Shown one piece after another: positions 1 through 5,675 of a stretch of DNA of 5,675 nucleotides; within the stretch, counting starts at the first letter, position 1; every line of letters starts with the position of its first letter. The notes under the pieces are model-generated. The model searched no databases. It had not been told where the DNA came from and saw only the letters and a program-made list of their open reading frames with translations. Position numbers and translations under genes: made by a program. Source of the stretch: DASQDN01 sp035630195 (lineage in GTDB: Bacteria > Acidobacteriota > Terriglobia > Bryobacterales > Bryobacteraceae); contig DASQLD010000256.1 of NCBI GenBank assembly GCA_035630195.1, forward strand, positions 1-5,675. The letters are read 5' to 3'.

Positions 1-72
1 CCCGCCCGGGATCTGAACGAACTCCTCCGATTTCACGTCAAGCCATGCGAAGCTATTCCCGAGCTGAGATAG
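1..72 (+). CDS. Possible C-terminal end of a convergent gene, unrecognised
   Basis: Plus-strand frame 1 is open from the left edge and ends at TAG (70-72). It gives 23 residues, PARDLNELLRFHVKPCEAIP then ELR, with an ordinary protein-like composition. If real, this gene would run toward the pump operon and stop 89 bases from the end of the channel gene. The piece is too short to assign to a family. The codon-aligned minus-strand frame is also open here and looks equally protein-like (residues such as LSQLGNSFAWLDVKSEE), so the coding strand is uncertain. The plus-strand reading is preferred slightly because it needs no start codon within the window, whereas the minus-strand reading has no ATG after the channel's stop. 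Confidence 0.25.
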   Translation, partial: PARDLNELLRFHVKPCEAIPELR

Positions 73-161
73 CGCCTGCAGGGACTCGGAAAGCAGGAGA
101 AAGCTTTCGTCATCAGGATGACTATCATGAGGTACCGATGCGCCCGCCGGAAGTGGTTACA
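73..161. other. Short region beyond the operon, no assignable gene
   Basis: Apart from the palindromes at 99-122, no promoter, tRNA or clear terminator is visible. The minus-strand frame that continues past the channel's TAG stays open to the left edge but offers only a GTG (39-37, reading GTG-AAA-TCG) as a late possible start, without a clear ribosome site. A minus-strand ATG frame opening MIVILMTKAF ends after about 31 codons and resembles no known protein. Confidence 0.4.
99..122. repeat. Two adjacent short palindromes downstream of the pump operon
   Basis: GAAAGCTTTC (99-108) is a perfect 10-base palindrome. It is followed directly by GTCATCAGGATGAC (109-122), an inverted repeat that can form a five-base-pair stem with a four-base loop. 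They lie 40 bases past the channel gene's stop, between it and the possible convergent gene. No T-run follows on either strand, so this is not a standard intrinsic terminator. A role in transcript ending or processing is only a guess. Confidence 0.4.
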
Positions 162-1559
162 CTACTGCCATCCGCCGCCCTGCGCTCGATACAACTGCAC
201 GACCGACAATCGTTCGGCAAGCCGCAATTGTGCTAGCCCGAGCTCACCGGAGAAAAGGTTGCGCTGAGCGTCCAACACCTGAAGGTAGCTGTCGAGACCG
301 CCTTTATACCGGAGGTTCGACAACCGCACCGCGTCGTCCAACGATTTAACGAGCTGCTCCTGCTGCAGTCGCTGCGCGCGAATCCGCGCATATCCAATGA
401 GCGAATCGGAGACTTCCCTCAGTCCGTTATAGATGGACTTTTCGTATGCCACCAGCAGCTCGCGCTGCTGCGCCTCCGTTAGTCGAACTTGGTTCCGTAT
501 CTGTCCGCCATGGAAAATCGGAATCAGCGCATTGGGCGCGAGTGTGAAGACCCGAGCCGGCCCCGTCGCGATCTCTGTCAATGCGCGGCTTTGGCCGCCC
601 GCGAACGCGCTGAGGGAGATCTGCGGAAAGAACAACGCCTTCGCCGCGCCGATCTCGGCGTTTGCGGCGATCAGATTCTGCTCTGCTGCGCGAACATCCG
701 GCCGTCGCTCAATCAGCGATGCAGGAAGTCCGGCCGGTAAGTCCGGAGGTAGCGCGATCTCATCCAATCGGCGGCCACGAGGCTGGGAGGAAGGTGTGGC
801 GCCGAGAAGGAAGCTCAACAAATTTTCTGTCTGACCGATTCCTCGCTCCACCGCTTCGATCTGCGTGGCGGTAGTGTAAATCAACTGCTCGGCTTGTCGA
901 ACATCGAGTCCCGATGCCGCGCCTTCGTCCCGCCGAAGTTGCACGATTCGTAAGCTCTCCGTCGCAGTGTCCCGTGTTTTGCGGCTGATCTCGAGTTCTA
1001 ACTCATACTCGAGTAGCTGAAAGTAAGCGTTTGTAACGTCGGCAATCAACGCCACGTTTACGCCGCGCCGGTCTTCTTCCGTTGCCTGGTATCGCGCTCG
1101 CGCCGCCTCGGTTAGTCGGCGAAGCCTTCCCCAAAGATCGATTTCCCAGGTCAACGCGGCTCCTAGCTGCGTGAAGGTAGCGCTCAAATTCGTGCCGACC
1201 GGGATAAACCGAAACGAGCCCAACGAAGACTGCCGCACCGAGTTAAACTGCGCCTGCGCATCGATGAACGGGTATTGATTCGCGCTCGTAATCCCGAGCT
1301 GTGCGCGACCCTGTTGCACCCGTTCTGCGGCCATCCGAATATCGAAGTTTCGTTCGAGCGCTGTCCGGATCAGTTGGTTCAATGTTTCATCGCCGAACAG
1401 CGCATCCCACTTCGTGTCGGCCAGCGACGACGAAGCGGACGTATCGGGAGCGCCCCGGAAAGTCTGCGGGACCGCGACTTCGGGACGCTTGTAGTTCGGT
1501 CCTACGGCACAGCCGGTGAGCGTGACAACAAGCGTCAAAACGATAGCGTGTTTCCTCAT
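162..1559 (-). CDS. Outer-membrane efflux channel lipoprotein, TolC/NodT family
   Basis: This is the exit duct of the pump, a 465-residue outer-membrane factor expected to form a trimeric beta-barrel with a long periplasmic alpha-helical tunnel. The start is placed at the ATG at 1559-1557, because it opens a clean lipoprotein signal peptide (MRKHAIVLTLVVTLTGC). The lipobox is LTGC and the acylated residue is Cys17. The residue after it is Ala, not Asp, which agrees with sorting to the outer membrane. A longer frame from 1616 would put 19 unrelated residues ahead of this signal and is rejected. Family hallmarks are GPNYKRP (20-26), WEIDLWGRLRR (138-148), IERRPDVRAAEQNLIAANAEIG (283-304), and GGLDSYLQVLDAQRNLF (420-436). 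The C-terminal ending LYRAQGGGWQ is typical and is followed by TAG. The ATG overlaps the transporter's TGA by four bases and has GGAG eight bases upstream, so translation is probably coupled. No truncation or frameshift is seen. Confidence 0.97.
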   Translation of the reverse strand: MRKHAIVLTLVVTLTGCAVGPNYKRPEVAVPQTFRGAPDTSASSSLADTKWDALFGDETLNQLIRTALERNFDIRMAAERVQQGRAQLGITSANQYPFIDAQAQFNSVRQSSLGSFRFIPVGTNLSATFTQLGAALTWEIDLWGRLRRLTEAARARYQATEEDRRGVNVALIADVTNAYFQLLEYELELEISRKTRDTATESLRIVQLRRDEGAASGLDVRQAEQLIYTTATQIEAVERGIGQTENLLSFLLGATPSSQPRGRRLDEIALPPDLPAGLPASLIERRPDVRAAEQNLIAANAEIGAAKALFFPQISLSAFAGGQSRALTEIATGPARVFTLAPNALIPIFHGGQIRNQVRLTEAQQRELLVAYEKSIYNGLREVSDSLIGYARIRAQRLQQEQLVKSLDDAVRLSNLRYKGGLDSYLQVLDAQRNLFSGELGLAQLRLAERLSVVQLYRAQGGGWQ

Positions 1560-4500
1560 TGCGCTGGCTCCGCTGCAGGTTGCTGCGCGGTCGCAGGTCT
1601 GCGCCGCTCTACCCATTCCTGGATCAACACATACAGAACAGGAACGATGAAAATGGTCAGGAACGTCGCCGTGATCATGCCGCTGAACACCGCAGTTCCA
1701 AGCGCGCGGCGAGCGCCCGAGCTTGCGCCGGTCGCAATCACCAGGGGCAGCACGCCAAGGATGAACGCAAACGACGTCATCAGAATTGGCCTGAGTCGCA
1801 GACGCGCCGCCTCGCTCGCGGCGTGCCGGACGGAATCGCCATGGTCGCGACGTTCCTTAGCAAACTCGACGATCAGAATCGCGTTCTTCGCCGACAAACC
1901 AATCAGCGTGACAATACCGATTTGAGTGTAGATATCGTACGGATACGACCGCATCCATACGCCGAGCAGTGCCCCGAAGATTCCAAGCGGCAGCGCGAAC
2001 AGCACCGCGAGCGGTATCGACCAGCTCTCATACAGCGCCGCGAGGAATAGAAATACCAGCACCGCCGCAAACCCGAAGATGGCAGCCTCGTTCCCCTGAG
2101 CTTGCTTCTCCTGATAGGTCGTCCCGGTCCATTCAAAATCGAACCCCGAGGGTAGCGTTGCGGCAGCGACTTCCTGCATCGCCTGTGTAGCTTCACCGCT
2201 CGAATATCCCGGCGCCGGACCACCCAGAATCTGAATCGCGCGAAACCGGTTATACCGATAGATCACATCAGGACCAGTCGAAGGCTCCACTAACGCCAAC
2301 GTCGATAACGGAACCATCTCACCTTCCGACGTCCGCACGAAGAATCGTTGGATATCGGTCGGATCATTTCGATACGACGGCTCAGCCTGCACCAGCACCT
2401 GCCAAACTCGACCGAACAGATTGAAATCGTTTACGTACAAACCGCCCAGAAATGTCTGCAGCGTGTTGTACGCATCTCTCAGCGGGATTCCCATCGTCTG
2501 TAGCTTGTCGTTGTTCATCGTGACCGCATACGTCGGAACGCTCGGACGAAATGTGCTGATCACATTGGCTAGTTCCGGCCTTTGCCGCGCTGCATTCACC
2601 AGCGCCTCAGCGGCCCTACCAAGTCCCTGAATGTCGCCGCCGGCACGGTCTTCCAGCATGAATTGAAAGCCTCCCGTCGGACTCAACCCAAGTATCGGAG
2701 GCAAACCGAATGCAAAGGAAAACGCTTCGGGAACACTGGCGAATTGCGCCTGTGCCTGTCCGAGAATCGATTCAATTTGCGTCTCTTTGCTATGACGTTC
2801 CTCCCACGGCTTCAATGTCGCGATGAGAGTAGCAACGTTTGAGTTCGATGTGCCGGTCGCGATGTCGAGTCCACCTAACACGAAGTACGTGCCGACCCCG
2901 GGAAGCTTGCTCGTGATCTGCTCGATCTTGCGAACCGCCAGATCGGTTCGTTCGGTAGAAGCTCCATCCGGCAGCCGAATGGATACGAAAAACGCGCCTT
3001 GATCTTCATTCGGCAGGAAGCCCGCCGGCAAGCTTCGAAACAATCCGCCTGTAGCTACCGTGAAGGCGAGCAAAGCGATAATTGCGAGCGCTGACCGGCG
3101 TATCAACAATCCCACCGAAGACATGTACTTGCGATTTGTCCAATCGAAGCCGCGATTGAACAGACCGAACCCGCGCGCCAGTAGCCCCCTCGATTCTTTG
3201 TGCGGACGCAACATCAGCGAAGACAAGGCAGGGCTCAACGACAGAGCGCTAAACGCCGACAACAAAACCGATACCGCAATCGTCAAGGCAAACTGCCGGT
3301 AGATCTCGCCGCTGATTCCGCTAATAAAAGCGACAGGAATGAAGACGGCGGCTAGAATAAACGCGATCGCAATCACAGGAGCGGATACTTCGTCCATTGC
3401 CCTGATCGTTGCCTCTCGCGCGGACATGCCCTCGTCAATATGACGCTGTACCGCTTCGACAACGACGATTGCGTCATCAACAACGATTCCGATCGCCAGC
3501 ACTAGACCGAACATGCTCGTGATGTTGATCGAAAACCCCAGCAACGGAAATACAGCGAACGTGCCGATAACAGCCACCGGTACAGTCAGCAGAGGGATGA
3601 GTGTGGCGCGCCAGCTCTGCAGGAAGATGAAGACGACCAGGATCACCAACATCACGGCTTCGACGAGCGTTGTGACCACGTCGCCGATGGCAGTGCGAAC
3701 GAACATAGTCGAATCGTACGGAATCACGTAGTCAATGTTGGTCGGAAATGTTCGTTTGGCTTCCACCATGAACTTCTTCACCGCATCGGCCGTCTGTACG
3801 GCATTGGCTCCGGGCGAGAGGAAGATGATCACGTTCCCCGAAGGACGTCCGTTCAAGCGGCTGAAACTGCCATAACTCTGAGCGCCAAGCTCCACGCGTC
3901 CGACATCGCGAACACGCAGCAGAGAGGCATCAGGCTGCGATCGGATCACGATATTTTCAAATTGCGCTGGATCTGTGAGGCGCCCCGGCGCGCTCACCGC
4001 ATACTGAAAGTCCGTTCCTTGGGGTGTGGGAGCTTGTCCGATCGCGCCGGCCGGGTTCTGTTGATTCTGTCCCGCGATCGCCGCGCCAATGTCCGTCGCG
4101 TTGAGCTTAAGGGTCGACATCCTGTCCGGATTCACCCAAACGCGCATCGAATACACTTGCTGCGAAGCTAGGCGCGATTCGCCGACACCTGGAATACTGC
4201 CGAGTTGATTCACCAGATTGATCTGCGCGTAGTTATTCAAAAACAGCGAGTCGTAGCGCTCATCTTTCGATGTAAGCGTCACAGCCATCAGAAACGCGCT
4301 CGATACTTTTCGCACCACGACGCCCTGCCGCTGTACTTCCGGGGGCAGTCGAGGAAGCGCGACGTTGACACGATTCTGCGTCTGTACCACGGCTGTGTCG
4401 GGATCCGTGCCCAGCTCGAACGTCAGGTTGATAATCAGTTGTCCGTTGTTTCCACTTGTCGACTGGTAATACAACATGCCGTCCAGGCCGACGAGTTGTT

Positions 4501-4699
4501 CTTCAATCGGCTGTGCCACGGTCTTCTCCAAATCTTGTGCGTTACCGCCCAGATAAACAGCCGTGACTTGGATCTGCGGAGGAACTACCTGCGGGAACGA
4601 TGCGATCGGCAACGATGGTATCGCTACCGCGCCGAGAATGACGATGATGATCGCGATAACCATCGCGAAGACGGGACGATCGATGAAGAAGCGTGCCAT
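1556..4699 (-). CDS. RND multidrug-type efflux transporter, HAE1 family (AcrB-like)
   Basis: This is the inner-membrane proton/substrate antiporter of the pump. Its 1047 residues match the family's usual length (AcrB has 1049). It starts MARFFIDRPVFA, the classic HAE1 N-terminus. TM1 is at about 10-30, followed by a periplasmic porter/docking region (about 31-338) that includes the protruding loop near 215-232. TM2-6 lie at about 340-497 and TM7 at about 536-556. A second periplasmic region follows (about 557-868), then TM8-12 to about 1027. This is the internal duplication typical of RND proteins. The proton-relay residues are all present: D408 and D409 in GIVVDDAIVVVE, K938 in GLSAKNAILIVEFA, and R968 and T975 in RLRPILMTS. 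It is therefore predicted to be active. Of AcrB's pocket phenylalanines, only F136 is clearly kept. The ATG lacks a strong ribosome site; an AGGCGG over the adaptor's stop codon is the best candidate. The stop overlaps the next gene. The true substrate could be drugs, solvents or a native metabolite. Confidence 0.98.
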   Translation of the reverse strand: MARFFIDRPVFAMVIAIIIVILGAVAIPSLPIASFPQVVPPQIQVTAVYLGGNAQDLEKTVAQPIEEQLVGLDGMLYYQSTSGNNGQLIINLTFELGTDPDTAVVQTQNRVNVALPRLPPEVQRQGVVVRKVSSAFLMAVTLTSKDERYDSLFLNNYAQINLVNQLGSIPGVGESRLASQQVYSMRVWVNPDRMSTLKLNATDIGAAIAGQNQQNPAGAIGQAPTPQGTDFQYAVSAPGRLTDPAQFENIVIRSQPDASLLRVRDVGRVELGAQSYGSFSRLNGRPSGNVIIFLSPGANAVQTADAVKKFMVEAKRTFPTNIDYVIPYDSTMFVRTAIGDVVTTLVEAVMLVILVVFIFLQSWRATLIPLLTVPVAVIGTFAVFPLLGFSINITSMFGLVLAIGIVVDDAIVVVEAVQRHIDEGMSAREATIRAMDEVSAPVIAIAFILAAVFIPVAFISGISGEIYRQFALTIAVSVLLSAFSALSLSPALSSLMLRPHKESRGLLARGFGLFNRGFDWTNRKYMSSVGLLIRRSALAIIALLAFTVATGGLFRSLPAGFLPNEDQGAFFVSIRLPDGASTERTDLAVRKIEQITSKLPGVGTYFVLGGLDIATGTSNSNVATLIATLKPWEERHSKETQIESILGQAQAQFASVPEAFSFAFGLPPILGLSPTGGFQFMLEDRAGGDIQGLGRAAEALVNAARQRPELANVISTFRPSVPTYAVTMNNDKLQTMGIPLRDAYNTLQTFLGGLYVNDFNLFGRVWQVLVQAEPSYRNDPTDIQRFFVRTSEGEMVPLSTLALVEPSTGPDVIYRYNRFRAIQILGGPAPGYSSGEATQAMQEVAAATLPSGFDFEWTGTTYQEKQAQGNEAAIFGFAAVLVFLFLAALYESWSIPLAVLFALPLGIFGALLGVWMRSYPYDIYTQIGIVTLIGLSAKNAILIVEFAKERRDHGDSVRHAASEAARLRLRPILMTSFAFILGVLPLVIATGASSGARRALGTAVFSGMITATFLTIFIVPVLYVLIQEWVERRRPATAQQPAAEPAQ
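1568..1571 (-). promoter_or_regulatory. Ribosome binding site deciding the start of the channel gene
   Basis: Read on the minus strand, GGAG lies eight bases before the ATG at 1559, inside the end of the transporter coding sequence. Its spacing is good for a Shine-Dalgarno site. Together with the lipoprotein signal peptide, it supports this start over the in-frame ATG at 1616. Confidence 0.6.
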
Positions 4700-4710
4700 A
4701 TTCTCTGATG

Positions 4711-4716
4711 CCGCCT
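4711..4716 (-). promoter_or_regulatory. Possible weak ribosome binding site of the RND transporter
   Basis: On the minus strand the adaptor's TAG stop runs into AGGCGG, one mismatch from AGGAGG, with an 11-base gap to the ATG at 4699. The spacing is longer than ideal. The only closer candidate is a purine run, AGAGAA, that almost touches the ATG. Translation of the transporter may lean on ribosomes ending the adaptor gene. Confidence 0.3.
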
Positions 4717-5675
4717 ATTCGCTCTTCTCCGGCTGGTACGGGATCGGTCGAACGGGAACACCCGGTCGCACCGACAGTAAGCCTTCCACCACCACACGAT
4801 CGCCGGATTGCAATCCTTGCTCGATAATCCAGTTGTTACCCACGCGCTCGCCCGTTTTCACCGGCCGGGCTTCGATCTTGTTGTCGGTGACCACCGTATA
4901 AACGGATTGGATGCTCTGGTTCTGCTGCACGGCGCGTTGCGGAACCATGATGACGCCTTGCCGTTCCTTCGTTTGGAACCGCACTCTCCCGAACTGTCCC
5001 GGAAGCACCAAATTCTGAGGGTTTGGAAATCGCGCCTGCACTTCGAGCGTTCCCGTGCGCGGATCCACTTGGTTCAGCGTGTTTTCGATCTGTCCCGAGT
5101 GAGGAAACTTGGTTTCGTCAGCCAGGAACAACTCGAGCGGTGGCCCCTGACCCTTTGCGCTCCCCTTGACCCGCTGATACTCCAGATACTGCGATTCGCT
5201 CAGCTTGAATCGCACCCAGATCGGATTCAGTGGCACCACCGTTGTCAATGGCGAGGCAGAGTTGGCAGTTACTAACCCGCCAACAGGCGCCAGAGAATCG
5301 CCGACACGACCGCTAATTGGCGAACGCACCGTGCCGTACTCAAGATTTAACGTCGCGTTTGTGAGCGCCGCCCGCTGCTGCTGCAGCTTACCTTGCGTCG
5401 ACTGGACTTGCGTATCCGTACCGAGCCTCGCTTGCTTGACGTTTGCCTCGTTCGCCCGAACATTCGCTTCGGCCGCGCGAAAATTCGCTGTCGCGGCGTC
5501 TAGATCCTGCCGGGGAGCCGCATCTTGTTCAACAAGCGGCTTCAAGCGATTGAAATCCTGCTCAGCCTTAATGAGATTGGCTTTCGCCGTCTCCAGATTC
5601 GCTTCGGCTTGGAGAAGCGACACTTGCTGTTTGGCAAAGTCTACATCGGCTTCCGCCTGTCGCACAGATCCTCGT
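4715..5675 (-). CDS. Periplasmic adaptor (membrane fusion protein) of an RND efflux pump, N-terminus missing
   Basis: This is the AcrA/MexA-type adaptor that links the inner-membrane RND pump to the outer-membrane channel. The frame is open through the right edge, so the signal peptide and first lipoyl half lie outside. The GTG at 5665-5663 is in frame, but it falls inside a helix and is not the likely start. Numbering from the first whole codon (5674-5672) gives 319 residues. Residues 1 to about 113 form an Ala/Gln/Glu-rich alpha-hairpin with its tip near 43-58. The second lipoyl half follows at about 115-135 (RSPISGRVGD, then VGGLV). A beta-barrel follows (NPIWVRFKLSE, then LPGQFGRVRF with the family's typical 'LPGQF'), and then the membrane-proximal domain (VPQRAV to about 312). 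The gene ends in TAG, 15 bases before the transporter, as expected for the first gene of such an operon. The descending hairpin helix is about 25 residues longer than in AcrA. The family assignment is secure; the substrate is unknown. Confidence 0.95.
   Translation of the reverse strand, partial: RGSVRQAEADVDFAKQQVSLLQAEANLETAKANLIKAEQDFNRLKPLVEQDAAPRQDLDAATANFRAAEANVRANEANVKQARLGTDTQVQSTQGKLQQQRAALTNATLNLEYGTVRSPISGRVGDSLAPVGGLVTANSASPLTTVVPLNPIWVRFKLSESQYLEYQRVKGSAKGQGPPLELFLADETKFPHSGQIENTLNQVDPRTGTLEVQARFPNPQNLVLPGQFGRVRFQTKERQGVIMVPQRAVQQNQSIQSVYTVVTDNKIEARPVKTGERVGNNWIIEQGLQSGDRVVVEGLLSVRPGVPVRPIPYQPEKSE

Noticed and set aside
99..122. Intrinsic (rho-independent) terminator for the operon
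   Set aside because: The stem is only five base pairs and no T-run follows on either strand.
45..236. 63-codon plus-strand frame running into the end of the channel gene
   Set aside because: It overlaps the conserved C-terminus of the channel on the opposite strand. The product is low in hydrophobic residues, rich in Arg/Ser/Pro, and resembles nothing known.
1557..1616. Upstream start giving a 484-residue channel protein
   Set aside because: The added 19 residues would bury the lipoprotein signal peptide and extend well into the transporter gene. The ATG at 1559 has a ribosome site and a signal sequence directly after it.
1275..1925. 216-codon plus-strand open frame across the channel/transporter junction
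   Set aside because: It lies wholly antisense to two well-supported genes. The product is rich in Arg, Ser and Cys with no domain or membrane pattern, as expected of a shadow frame.
4205..4708. 167-codon plus-strand open frame antisense to the transporter's N-terminal part
   Set aside because: It is fully antisense to conserved RND coding sequence and rich in Arg, Asp and His. It has no recognisable motif.
5663..5665. GTG as the true start of the adaptor gene
   Set aside because: The frame stays open upstream to the edge, and a start here would lack the signal peptide, first lipoyl half and much of the ascending helix that the family needs.

Overview
The window holds most of one operon, read on the minus strand, for a tripartite RND (resistance-nodulation-division) efflux pump. 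In transcription order it encodes a periplasmic adaptor (cut by the right edge), a complete inner-membrane RND transporter of the HAE1 type, and a complete outer-membrane channel lipoprotein of the TolC/NodT type. The host must therefore be a Gram-negative (diderm) bacterium. The GC content is moderate, about mid-50s percent by eye and not counted. The wording of the transporter (for example ALSLSPALSSLMLRP where AcrB has ALILTPALCATML) recalls pumps of Acidobacteriota, Verrucomicrobiota and relatives more than enterobacterial AcrB. This is an impression from memory, so the phylum stays open.

Layout from right to left. Positions 5675 to 4715 carry the adaptor, with its N-terminus missing. A 15-base gap follows. 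The RND transporter runs from 4699 to 1556. The channel gene runs from 1559 to 162 and its start overlaps the transporter's stop codon (ATGA). The last 161 bases (161 to 1) lie beyond the operon. They contain adjacent short palindromes at 99-122 and, possibly, the C-terminal end of a convergent plus-strand gene that stops at 70-72. No promoter or regulator is visible, because the operon begins beyond the right edge.

The three products should form one continuous conduit. The RND trimer takes up substrate from the periplasm or outer leaflet, powered by the proton gradient through its conserved D408/D409/K938 relay. The adaptor hexamer bridges the periplasm, and the channel opens at the cell surface. 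The substrate cannot be read from the sequence: most of the phenylalanines of AcrB's drug-binding trap are replaced.

Nothing in the window looks like an undescribed system. The points worth a second look are the lengthened adaptor hairpin with a changed docking motif, the altered substrate pocket, and the unexplained left-hand 161 bases.
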